DNA of 64,000 nt from Bacteroidota bacterium (GTDB lineage: Bacteria; Bacteroidota; Bacteroidia; AKYH767-A; OLB10): positions 1 through 64,000 of the forward strand of contig JADKFA010000009.1 of the NCBI GenBank assembly GCA_016717725.1, in the 5' to 3' direction. A program made the translations under genes and the position numbers. Each line of letters starts with the position of its first letter. Within the stretch, counting starts at the first letter, position 1. The notes beneath the pieces are model-generated. The model ran no database searches, had not been told where the DNA came from, and saw nothing but the letters and a program-made list of their open reading frames with translations. This document shows, one piece after another, positions 56,154 through 64,000 of this stretch.

Positions 56154-57431
56154 CTATTCGAAAGATAATTTCGCTACTTCCTTTCTCAAACTAAAATAAT
56201 AAAGGAACAATGTAATAAGCTGAGTGATACCCAAGCCTATTAACACTCCATTCAAGCCAAATGCTTTAATGATAGGATAAGCTGTTAAGACACTAAAAAT
56301 ACTAGTTGCAATAAATGAAATAAAAATAAGTCGAGTGTTTTCTAAAGTACGAATGGCATATCGGAGAGGATAACCAATAAATATAATTACATACAAGGCG
56401 CAAAATCCAATTAAGATATGTTGATAGATTACAAATTCGGCACCATAAAATAACAAGATGATTTGTTTACTAAAAATAGCTAGTACCGTAAGCAAGGTTA
56501 AGGTTACTGCTCCCATTTGTAAAGCAAATTTCCATAGATAACGAAACATTTCTTCGTTGCCTCCTTCACGTTGATGAAGAGAAGCTCGAATTGGAATAAT
56601 ATTCTCCATTGCTAAAAATAAAACATGAGTTATCCCTACTATATTTTGAGCCATTCGAGTTACACCTACGGCTACAGGACCGAGAATTGCTCCTGCAGCA
56701 ATGATAAAAAGATTTCCACTAAACCATTGGAGTAGTGCCGTAACCGTTAGCCATTTGCTAAAATCCCAATGTTCGAGTATTGTTGCTTTAATTACTTTCG
56801 GTTTAAAACGCAATTGATCCAAAGACCAAAGTCCAACAAGTGAAGCATACAAAAAGAAAACAGCCGTTATTAATAAAATGAACTGTGCATCCATTGCACG
56901 TACGAAATGAATGGCGAAAGCAGCTAAAAGTACACCACCATAGGCTATTGCATCAATTAATAAAGATTTATAAGGCTTCCCAATCACAAAGAAATAGCGT
57001 CGAAAAAAATCCTGAAGTAAAAATGCAAAAACGGCCAATGGAAATGCAAGAATAATACTTTGCACTTTCCACTGATCAAGCACATAACTCATTACAATAA
57101 CAACAAAGAAAGCAAGCAACCCCATTAACCCTGCAAAAAACAGTTGCTTAAAAACAATAGCTTGCAAATAATCAGATTGCTCGGCATTTGTCTTTTTTCC
57201 GTTTAATGTTTGCATTGGCGAAATAATAAAAGGTTGATTGATACTACTTGCAATCATTACGCCTAACCAAGCAATGCTATAGACACCAAAACCTTCGAGT
57301 CCTAAATAACGTGCGAGTAAAACACTTGATAAAAAATTTAGTCCGCTCACCAGTGCCTGATCGGCATAAATGACAGCAGTCCCACTTTTGATGAGCTGCT
57401 TTGGCAGACTTAAACTAAGTTGAAGACGCAT
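56154..57431 (-). CDS. Polysaccharide flippase, Wzx-like
   Basis: An inner-membrane transporter of the MOP/oligosaccharidyl-lipid flippase superfamily, 425 residues with about 12-14 helices. The start GTAVIYADQALVSGLNFLSS and the next segment ARYLGLEGFGVYSIAW are typical of Wzx proteins; helices continue to GLNGVLIGLGITQLITLFLY near the end. It moves the undecaprenyl-linked repeat unit to the periplasm. It is located 3 bases after the Wzc-like gene and upstream of the GT and Wzy-like genes, a normal order. Confidence 0.9.
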   Translation of the reverse strand: MRLQLSLSLPKQLIKSGTAVIYADQALVSGLNFLSSVLLARYLGLEGFGVYSIAWLGVMIASSINQPFIISPMQTLNGKKTNAEQSDYLQAIVFKQLFFAGLMGLLAFFVVIVMSYVLDQWKVQSIILAFPLAVFAFLLQDFFRRYFFVIGKPYKSLLIDAIAYGGVLLAAFAIHFVRAMDAQFILLITAVFFLYASLVGLWSLDQLRFKPKVIKATILEHWDFSKWLTVTALLQWFSGNLFIIAAGAILGPVAVGVTRMAQNIVGITHVLFLAMENIIPIRASLHQREGGNEEMFRYLWKFALQMGAVTLTLLTVLAIFSKQIILLFYGAEFVIYQHILIGFCALYVIIFIGYPLRYAIRTLENTRLIFISFIATSIFSVLTAYPIIKAFGLNGVLIGLGITQLITLFLYYFSLRKEVAKLSFE

Positions 57432-57434
57432 AAT

Positions 57435-59735
57435 TTACCACATGAACATATTTGATAGTTGAGCTTTATATGATCGTCCCTTCACTGACTTCAACTTCGA
57501 GGGTCTAATAAATCCTGTATGATTTCTTTTCTCCTTCATCGCATTCAACACATAATATACTTCTTGCAGGCGATATTCTTCTTTTACCATCTCGGCGTTT
57601 TCCACCAATTCATTCTTTCCACTTTCGGCACGCACAACATATAAATTTAAATCGCTCCATTTCATAAATGGAACAGCCTCTATGTATTCACCAACTTCAG
57701 GTGTGTCAATAATAATTGCGTCGTATTGAGTTCGCAACTCAGAAAGAATGTCCTTCGTTCTATTTGTTGCGAACAAATGTTCAACCATCTCATCAGTTTC
57801 ACCGGAGGTTACAACATCGAGATTGGGAATAGCTGTAATTTGAATAGCATCTTGCAAAGAACATTGTTGAGCATAAATATCTTTCATCCCATATCCGTTA
57901 CGCACATCAAAACTTGATGCTACTTTTGGATCATAGCTATTAAGGTCTAATAAAATTACTTTCTTATCCTGAGCCGCTAATGTCCGTGCCAATTGCGTAG
58001 CCACAAAAGATTTTCCTTCCCCTTTACGTGTACTCGTCACCGTAATCACCATCGAACCATGATTAGATTGATTCATAAAGATGCGAGCTGTTAATGTATT
58101 AAATGCTTTATAGGAACTTTCATTCACTTTAAATTTCTGAATTTGTCCAATCACTGGTATTGAAGAATCGGCCATCAAATCTTCGGGAGTATTCACCGAA
58201 GGCAAAGTATAATGACGGAAATAAGCGAGCATTACACCTAAAATCAAACCAAGCATTAAAGCTAATCCCCATACCACATCCTTTCTGGGCATGACTGCCG
58301 TTTCTGGAATTAATGCAGTTTCCAATATTCGATTAAAAGATACATTCACTTGCTGTGTAATGATGGCTTCCGTACGCTTTTCAATTAAAAAATTGTAGAC
58401 CTTTTCAAACAAAAAATAATTTCTGTTTAACTCTTGTAAAGTACTTTCCTTTTCAGGCATCCCAATAAAAGAAGCGCGTTGATCGTCGATGGCAGCATAG
58501 AGATCATCTTCCTTCGACAACAATTTTCGACGTGTATTATTAACACTTTCTATTAAATAAGCCTTTTGTTGTGCAATTTCTGCATCAACATTTTTCACTC
58601 GATCGTTCTCTGAAGTGTATTTCTTTATCAATTCCTCTCGCTCACGGATCTTTGCATTATGCTTTGCTACACTTTCCGTAAAAAGTTGATCGATGACTGT
58701 TCCATATTCAGGCCCTGAAAATTTTACTTCACGATTTTTTCGCAAATAGTCACTCATATTTTCCAACACATTCAATTGCATATTCACATCTACCTTTTGC
58801 AGGGTCAGTTCACCCAACGTTTTGTAGGTAGCATCTGTTTCTTGCGAGATATTTACAATCTGATTCTGGATTCGATAGGTTTTAATTGCATCACGAGCAT
58901 CATCCAACTCCTTACCTACAATGGCAATTTGTTGATTGATAAAATCAACTGTACTACTTGCTAAACTTTTCTTATCTTCAATTCCTTGATCAATGTAAGC
59001 AGTAGAAATGGCATTCACCATTTTTGATGCTTTCTCGGGAATCGCATGTGTATAGTAAAGCTTAACAATATTTACATCTTTGTCGGCAGCTTTAACAAGG
59101 TATTGTGAATTCATCAACTTCGATGTTAATGCATCGCGTGAATACACAATAAACGACCAATTTTCTTGTTTTAATTGTGGATGATAACGCAATTGCTCTT
59201 CATCCTTTTTTACAGTAATGCAAACACCACCGTCACAAATTTGAGTTCCAAAAACTCCTTGCTTTTCAAATGTATTACCTAGGCGCTCATAACTAATTAA
59301 AAATTTATTGCCCTCTAAAAACTTCAAATTACAATTCAATGTACTAAAACTACTATCCGTAATTGAATAGTCAACAAGAAATGGCGCTGTATGATATACT
59401 TCTTCTTGCTTTAGTTCACCTTGACGATAATATTCCACATAAAAATCTAAACGATCAAGTGCCTTTTCGAATAGTGAGCGTGATTTTAAAACTTCTACTT
59501 CTGTTTGTACTTTTGGATTTGATTTAAAAACATCGAAGTCACGGTACAAATTACTGCCCGACATTCCATCCTGTGCATCTTCAATACGAAGTGTAGCAGA
59601 GGCTTGATATTGCGACGTTGCCATATAAAGGTAACGGGTAGCCGCAATTCCCGACAGCAGTATGCAAATAACGATAAGATACCATCTTTTCTGAAGAGGG
59701 TATAACATCGAATGAAGAGAACCAGGTGATCGCAT
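57435..59735 (-). CDS. Wzc/GumC-like polysaccharide co-polymerase with ATPase domain
   Basis: A 766-residue inner-membrane protein that sets chain length and drives export with Wza. A helix at about 16-35 and another at about 488-508 bracket a long periplasmic domain with coiled-coil (about 260-440; QQKAYLIESVNNTRRKLLSK). The cytoplasmic part is a BY-kinase-type ATPase: Walker A TSTRKGEGKSF (about 567-576), Walker A' VILLDLNSYDP, Walker B YDAIIIDTPEVGEY. The C-terminal tail after the ATPase is short and has only a lone Tyr (GRSYKAQ) instead of the Tyr-rich cluster of E. coli Wzc, so control by self-phosphorylation may be reduced or different. It lies 1 base after the Wza gene. Confidence 0.9.
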   Translation of the reverse strand: MRSPGSLHSMLYPLQKRWYLIVICILLSGIAATRYLYMATSQYQASATLRIEDAQDGMSGSNLYRDFDVFKSNPKVQTEVEVLKSRSLFEKALDRLDFYVEYYRQGELKQEEVYHTAPFLVDYSITDSSFSTLNCNLKFLEGNKFLISYERLGNTFEKQGVFGTQICDGGVCITVKKDEEQLRYHPQLKQENWSFIVYSRDALTSKLMNSQYLVKAADKDVNIVKLYYTHAIPEKASKMVNAISTAYIDQGIEDKKSLASSTVDFINQQIAIVGKELDDARDAIKTYRIQNQIVNISQETDATYKTLGELTLQKVDVNMQLNVLENMSDYLRKNREVKFSGPEYGTVIDQLFTESVAKHNAKIREREELIKKYTSENDRVKNVDAEIAQQKAYLIESVNNTRRKLLSKEDDLYAAIDDQRASFIGMPEKESTLQELNRNYFLFEKVYNFLIEKRTEAIITQQVNVSFNRILETALIPETAVMPRKDVVWGLALMLGLILGVMLAYFRHYTLPSVNTPEDLMADSSIPVIGQIQKFKVNESSYKAFNTLTARIFMNQSNHGSMVITVTSTRKGEGKSFVATQLARTLAAQDKKVILLDLNSYDPKVASSFDVRNGYGMKDIYAQQCSLQDAIQITAIPNLDVVTSGETDEMVEHLFATNRTKDILSELRTQYDAIIIDTPEVGEYIEAVPFMKWSDLNLYVVRAESGKNELVENAEMVKEEYRLQEVYYVLNAMKEKRNHTGFIRPSKLKSVKGRSYKAQLSNMFMW

Positions 59736-59736
59736 A

Positions 59737-60480
59737 TTATTTACTTACGGATACGTTATACACTAGAGCCAATGCGGTTAGTAAACTTGCTAATGGAATT
59801 AACTTTGAAGCGAAACGATCGAAAGATTTATTTCTTCCGGGAGCTACATATATTACATCACGCGATGTCACCATCACTTCGTTGCTTGCTGCTTTTGTAA
59901 GATCCACTCTAATCGTTTCAATGCCACGAATAATTTTAATGTCGGTTGTTTTTGCATAATCAGTAAATCCATTCGCCTTACCAATCATATCCACCAAACG
60001 AACTTGATCCGTATGGAAAACATAATTTCCCGGACTTTGCACTTCTCCGAGAACGGTGACTTGATTGCTTAACAAACGCAAATTCAAAATTGGTTTTTGA
60101 ATAAACTGACTATATAAAGTCACCAACTTTTCTTCAGCTTTTAACAAGGTTAACCCTTCCAATTTTACTTTTCCTATTTGTGGAAAATTTGCATCTCCAC
60201 TTTCATCAATCTGCAACCATTTACCTGCTTCCTCTGGAATGCTATAAACGCTATGAACAGAACCAACACTCAATTCATCGTGACCCCATACACTCAGAGA
60301 AATCTTATCACCAGGTGATAAAACTTTCTCCGAAATTTCGGTTGCAGATCCTTTCGACGTTTTGGTTGCGTTCGTTTGGTACAAAGCGTATTTGTTGCAA
60401 GAGCTGAAAAGCAAAAGGATAATTAATCCCGTCACTCCCAGCACAGCCATTTTTAGTAAAAAATTTGAAGTTAATTTCAT
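59737..60480 (-). CDS. Wza-like polysaccharide export lipoprotein
   Basis: An outer-membrane export lipoprotein of about 247 residues. The ATG at 60480 gives a lipoprotein signal with Cys28 (LLLFSSC); the frame extends 21 codons upstream without a better signal. The Poly_export domain follows: LSPGDKISLSVWGHDEL at about 72-88, PQIGKVKLEGLTLLKAEE at about 118-135, then a SLBB domain VTVLGEVQSPGNYVF and DIKIIRGIETIRVDL. The C-terminus carries a helix (PLASLLTALALVYNV) that may cross the outer membrane, as in Wza. It is the first gene of the minus-strand exopolysaccharide region. Confidence 0.92.
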   Translation of the reverse strand: MKLTSNFLLKMAVLGVTGLIILLLFSSCNKYALYQTNATKTSKGSATEISEKVLSPGDKISLSVWGHDELSVGSVHSVYSIPEEAGKWLQIDESGDANFPQIGKVKLEGLTLLKAEEKLVTLYSQFIQKPILNLRLLSNQVTVLGEVQSPGNYVFHTDQVRLVDMIGKANGFTDYAKTTDIKIIRGIETIRVDLTKAASNEVMVTSRDVIYVAPGRNKSFDRFASKLIPLASLLTALALVYNVSVSK

Positions 60481-60885
60481 GGTAAGTCGGTTAGAGGCGT
60501 CATCACAGAGCAACATCACATGCATAATTAAACTCAAATTCACTCTATAAGGTTACAATACTTGACGATTCCTCACATCAAGCAATAAAACCATCCTAAA
60601 AAATATCAATTTTAAAGCATTGATTTAAAGTAAAATAGCCAATATTTTACAGAGCCTTGCGCACGATATACGAGCATAAATATGAATTGTTACAACAAAA
60701 TCGAATTAGAATTGCATAAATTCTTACAGACATACTCCTTATCGAGGATCTTTTGAAAACCCTGCTTTGAAAGTGTTCTAATACTTAATTGGTACCCCTA
60801 TTCATTTTTTTAACAATACGGGTAGGATAAACACATCGAATTTATTGCTAAGGGGCTTGTAAAAACGTTAATTTCGCTTCACATC
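60481..60885. other. Divergent intergenic region of 405 bases
   Basis: It lies between the Wza gene (minus) and dut (plus) and must hold the promoters of both groups. No RNA gene or repeat was seen. On the plus strand TAATTTCG close to 60869-60876 is one base from the TAnnTTTG box and lies about 10 bases before the dut ATG, so support is weak. Confidence 0.4.
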
Positions 60886-61317
60886 ATGGAAGTAAAAATC
60901 ATCAATCAAAGTCATCACCCCTTACCTGCGTATGAAACTATTGCATCTGCAGGGATGGATTTAAAAGCATTTATAAACGCTACAATTTCTATACAACCTT
61001 CTGATACTGTGATTATTCCAACTGGGCTTTTTATAGAATTACCAATTGGTTTTGAGGCGCAAATACGTCCAAGAAGCGGGTTAGCTGCCAAACACGGTGT
61101 AACTGTACTAAATAGTCCGGGAACCATTGATGCCGACTATAGAGGTGAAATTAAAGTGATTTTAATAAATCATGGAAAAAAGGAATTCATTATAAATGAT
61201 GGGGAGCGCATTGCTCAAATGGTTATTGCAAAATATGAAAGAGTGGTTTGGAAGGAATCAAAACAATTGGAAGAAAGTGAAAGAGGAGCTGGAGGGTTTG
61301 GTTCAACTGGAAAATAA
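60886..61317 (+). CDS. dut: dUTP diphosphatase
   Basis: A 143-residue trimeric dUTPase that turns dUTP into dUMP and pyrophosphate, keeping uracil out of DNA and feeding dTMP synthesis. All five conserved motifs are present in order: AGMDLKAF (about 22-29), RPRSGLAAKHG (63-73), NSPGTIDADYRGEI (78-91), NDGERIAQMVIAKY (103-116) and RGAGGFGSTG at the C-terminus, the last being the mobile arm with Arg and Phe that closes over the nucleotide. Cytoplasmic, normal length. It is followed by the nucleotidyltransferase gene after 77 bases on the same strand, an arrangement I recall from other Bacteroidota. Confidence 0.97.
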   Translation: MEVKIINQSHHPLPAYETIASAGMDLKAFINATISIQPSDTVIIPTGLFIELPIGFEAQIRPRSGLAAKHGVTVLNSPGTIDADYRGEIKVILINHGKKEFIINDGERIAQMVIAKYERVVWKESKQLEESERGAGGFGSTGK

Positions 61318-61394
61318 AATCTATAATTAAGATCATTCAAAATTAATTTTTCATTTAAAAATAAATAATTCTGCAAATTAATATCAAAAAATCT

Positions 61395-62396
61395 ATGAGA
61401 ATCATCGTTCCAATGGCGGGTATGGGCAAGAGAATGCGTCCACATACACTAACTACACCAAAGCCTGTAATTCCAGTAGCAGGAAAACCAATCGTTCAAC
61501 ATTTGATGGAAGATATTATTCGCATGTGCAATCAGAAAGTAGAGGAGATTGCGTTTGTGGTAGGACATTTTGGCGAAGAAGCGGAAAAGAATTTAATAAA
61601 GATTGCTGAAGATTTAGGAGCAAAAGGAAGCATCCATTATCAAGATACTCCACTCGGCACAGCTCATGCAATTCTATGTGCTGAAGCAGCATTAAAGGGT
61701 CCTGTGGTTGTTGCTTTTGCAGATACACTATTCAGTGCAGACTTTAAGATGGATCCAAATTGTGATGGTGTTATTTGGGTGAAACAAATTGAAGACCCTC
61801 GTCAGTTTGGTGTTGTAAAAACTTCTGCTGATGATACCATTACTGATTTTGTTGAGAAGCCTCAAGAATTTGTTTCGGATTTGGCTATCATTGGAATTTA
61901 CTATTTGAAAGATGGAGAATATCTCCGCAGCGAACTTCAATATTTAATTGATAACGACATCAAGGATAAAGGCGAATTTCAATTGACCAATGCGTTGGAA
62001 AATATGAAAGCGAAGGGGAAAATATTAAAGGCAGGCAAAGTAGATGAGTGGCTCGACTGTGGAAACAAAGATGCCACTGTATATACCAACTTGCGAGTGT
62101 TGGAGATGAAATATCCGAATAATCACATTGCAACATCAGCAAAAATTAATAATAGCGTAATCATTCCTCCTTGTTTCATTGGAGATGATGTAAGTATAGA
62201 ATCGTCTGTAGTAGGTCCGCATGTAAGTATTGGAAAAAACACGAAGGTGATCAATAGCATACTTAAAAACAGTATTGTGAGAGATCATACTCGATTAAAA
62301 AATGCCGGGATTGACAATTCATTGATAGGAAATTACGTTCATTATCACGGCCAATTAAAAGACCTTAGTATTGGCGATTATAGTACTGAATCCTAA
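61395..62396 (+). CDS. Sugar nucleotidyltransferase with left-handed beta-helix tail
   Basis: A 333-residue NDP-sugar pyrophosphorylase. The N-terminal part has the nucleotide-binding signature GMGKRMRPHTLTTPKPVIPV (residues 9-28), the DT pair in AFADTLFSADF, and VEKPQEF; residues from about 240 carry hexapeptide turns (INNSVIIPPCFIGDDVSIE, then VVGPHVSIGKNTKV). Such proteins make dTDP- or UDP-glucose or GDP-mannose; which one is not clear from the sequence. It would supply activated sugar for the envelope and polysaccharide. It lies 2 bases before the TPR lipoprotein gene and probably shares its transcript. Confidence 0.9.
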   Translation: MRIIVPMAGMGKRMRPHTLTTPKPVIPVAGKPIVQHLMEDIIRMCNQKVEEIAFVVGHFGEEAEKNLIKIAEDLGAKGSIHYQDTPLGTAHAILCAEAALKGPVVVAFADTLFSADFKMDPNCDGVIWVKQIEDPRQFGVVKTSADDTITDFVEKPQEFVSDLAIIGIYYLKDGEYLRSELQYLIDNDIKDKGEFQLTNALENMKAKGKILKAGKVDEWLDCGNKDATVYTNLRVLEMKYPNNHIATSAKINNSVIIPPCFIGDDVSIESSVVGPHVSIGKNTKVINSILKNSIVRDHTRLKNAGIDNSLIGNYVHYHGQLKDLSIGDYSTES

Positions 62397-62398
62397 TC

Positions 62399-64000
62399 AT
62401 GAAAATACACCGACTTTTTTACATCCTCCCCTTAAGCGTTTCGCTTTTATTAAGTGCATGTAGCTCTTCTAAAAAAAGCACAAGTACAGCAGCGTCTCCA
62501 TCTAGCAAGAATAAAAGCGAATTGACCGAACAACAACGGATCACGCTAACCTATACTTTTTTTGATGCACAAAAAGAAAAGGCAAGTGGAAACATTCAAG
62601 CAGCGGCTGATTTGTTTGCGCAATGCATACGCTTAGATCCCAAGAATCATGCATCCATGTATGAATTGGCGGCAATCTACAATCAAAAGGGAAAAATTAA
62701 CGATGCACTTTTCTTTATCAAAACAGCCTCTGAATTAAGTCCGGAAAATGAATGGTATACCATGTTACTTGCCGATACCTATGAGAAATCTGGGAAATAT
62801 AGTAATGCAATTGAAATCTATCAGCAGCTTCATCGCCAAAATCCTGAGCGCATTGAATACTTATTCAATGAATCGGATGCTTTGTTGATGCAAGGAAAAT
62901 TATTGGAAGCCATTAAAGTTTACGACAAAATTGAAGAGAAGTTAGGAGTATCGCGTGACTTGTCGATTCAAAAGCAACGCATGTACTTGAAGTTAGGAAA
63001 AGTAAATGAAGCTGCGAATGAGTTAGAGAAATTAATTAAATCGGAACCTGATAATTTAGATAATTATTCATTGTTAGTTGAGCTATGGCAAGTAAATAAT
63101 CAACCTGATAAAGCGAAAGAGACCATTCAACGCATGCAGCAAATCGATCCTGATAATCCGAGTATTGCTTTGGCATTGGCCGAACAATATCGCAGCGAAG
63201 GAAAAAAAGCTGAGTCGTTTGAGCAATTGAAAAAAGCTTTTTCCTCCAATCAACTTGCGAGTGAAGTAAAAATTAGAATTTTGACGAGCTACTTACCATT
63301 AGTGGAGTCGAGTCCAGAAATGATGGATCAATCATTGGAGTTAAGCAAACGCTTGAGTCAAACTCATCCCGGTGAAGCAAATCCTCAATCTGTTTATGGA
63401 GATTTTTTATCAGTCAACAAACAATACCCTGAAGCGAGAGATCAATATAGAATAAGTTTAAACCTTGATAAAAAAAATCTTCGAGCTTGGCAACAATTAT
63501 TACTACTTGAATCGGAGTTAAAAGATTTTAATACTATGGAAGAGGAATCAGAAGAAGCGCTAGGTCTTTTTCCAGATCAAAGTTTTTTGTATTTATTTAA
63601 TGGCATTGCGAAAATTCAAAATAAGAAATATGAAGATGCTGCTAAAACACTTTTAAGCGGAAGCAAATTAGTGGTAGATAATGATCAAGAGCAAATAGAT
63701 TTTTATTCCAACTTGGGTGATGTGTATGACAAACTTAAAAAGTTTGAAGACTCTGACAAATATTACCAAAAAGCGTTAAACATAGATGGAAGTAATATTT
63801 ATGTTTTAAACAACTGGGCTTATTATTTGTCGCTTCGTAATGAGCAATTGGAAAAAGCAGCAGAGATGTCGAAGAGAGCAAATGAAATTAGCCCGAACAA
63901 TGCTAACTTTTTAGATACGTATGCTTGGGTTTTATACAAGCAAGGAAAATTTAGTGAGGCTTTAACTTGGCTAGAAAAAGCCAAACAAAATTCAAGTGAA
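62399..64000 (+). CDS. TPR-repeat lipoprotein, partial (runs off the 3' edge)
   Basis: The open frame from the ATG at 62399 runs for 534 codons to the window edge without a stop. The lipobox is at Cys21 (LLSAC). After a Ser-rich spacer come tandem TPR units of 34 residues, for instance AAADLFAQCIRLDPKNHASM and AIEIYQQLHRQNPERIEY; at least ten units are visible. TPR lipoproteins of this kind are usually scaffolds for protein assembly at the outer membrane or periplasm. The order dut, nucleotidyltransferase, TPR lipoprotein recurs in Bacteroidota and is often followed by a DUF4292 gene and an EnvC-like peptidase gene; those would lie outside the window. Confidence 0.88.
   Translation, partial: MKIHRLFYILPLSVSLLLSACSSSKKSTSTAASPSSKNKSELTEQQRITLTYTFFDAQKEKASGNIQAAADLFAQCIRLDPKNHASMYELAAIYNQKGKINDALFFIKTASELSPENEWYTMLLADTYEKSGKYSNAIEIYQQLHRQNPERIEYLFNESDALLMQGKLLEAIKVYDKIEEKLGVSRDLSIQKQRMYLKLGKVNEAANELEKLIKSEPDNLDNYSLLVELWQVNNQPDKAKETIQRMQQIDPDNPSIALALAEQYRSEGKKAESFEQLKKAFSSNQLASEVKIRILTSYLPLVESSPEMMDQSLELSKRLSQTHPGEANPQSVYGDFLSVNKQYPEARDQYRISLNLDKKNLRAWQQLLLLESELKDFNTMEEESEEALGLFPDQSFLYLFNGIAKIQNKKYEDAAKTLLSGSKLVVDNDQEQIDFYSNLGDVYDKLKKFEDSDKYYQKALNIDGSNIYVLNNWAYYLSLRNEQLEKAAEMSKRANEISPNNANFLDTYAWVLYKQGKFSEALTWLEKAKQNSSE

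Noticed and set aside
1..64000. CRISPR arrays, tRNA and rRNA genes.
   Set aside because: No regularly spaced repeats and no tRNA-like T-loop sequences were seen in the gaps between genes; no rRNA-like stretch is present.

Overview
The window comes from a Bacteroidota chromosome. The signs are an AT-rich genome, type IX secretion (T9SS) sorting domains of both types A and B, a PorP/SprF-like protein, few Shine-Dalgarno sequences before starts, a TAnnTTTG-like promoter box, and a dut / nucleotidyltransferase / TPR-lipoprotein neighbourhood that I recall as common in this phylum. The sequence does not fix a lower rank; Chitinophagales-like or Flavobacteriales-like would both fit.

Layout. (1) 1-7.0 kb is a sparse accessory stretch: three secreted or lipoprotein orphans, a delta-60-repeat/T9SS gene broken by many frameshifts, long gene-free gaps, and a 271-bp MITE-like element that cut off the 5' part of a nucleotidyltransferase-like gene. 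(2) 7.0-22.0 kb is a glycan-breakdown region: CutC-family protein, aspartylglucosaminidase, a large T9SS-secreted propeller protein, GH92 alpha-mannosidase, GH2 beta-mannosidase, GH20 hexosaminidase and a FucP-type sugar permease. Together these enzymes could take an N-linked glycan down to free Man, GlcNAc and Asp, without SusC/SusD genes in view. (3) 22.4-30.3 kb is envelope and housekeeping: OmpA lipoprotein, a tripartite RND efflux operon, an exported Mn-type superoxide dismutase and a biotin carrier protein. (4) 30.3-39.4 kb holds an NtrY-like histidine kinase split by frameshifts, a MarR regulator, a fructosamine kinase-like protein, a YbdL-type aminotransferase with an internal stop, an omega-amidase and an M28 peptidase. 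(5) 39.4-60.5 kb is one long minus-strand exopolysaccharide region: Wza, Wzc-like, Wzx, glycosyltransferases, Wzy-like ligase/polymerase, a phosphotransferase, a nucleotidyltransferase-thymidylate kinase fusion, a methyltransferase, an acetyltransferase and, at its downstream end, a type-B T9SS NHL protein, PorP/SprF, an OmpA-domain partner and a WecA/MraY-type initiating transferase. (6) 60.9-64.0 kb reads on the plus strand: dUTPase, sugar nucleotidyltransferase and a TPR lipoprotein that runs off the window.

How the parts connect. The exopolysaccharide genes make a near-complete Wzx/Wzy pathway: lipid-linked start (WecA/MraY), sugar addition, flipping, polymerisation, and export through Wzc/Wza. 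The same transcript direction, with 4-bp overlaps, carries a surface protein and the T9SS outer-membrane partner expected to export it. The glycan region pairs periplasmic or surface glycosidases with an inner-membrane permease.

A recurring oddity is interrupted genes: delta-60 protein (several frameshifts), GH20 (one base missing in the signal peptide), histidine kinase (two one-base insertions), PorP-OmpA (one base), YbdL (amber codon) and the MITE-truncated gene. Several of these are one-base differences, two of them in homopolymer runs, so assembly or read error must be excluded before calling them biological.
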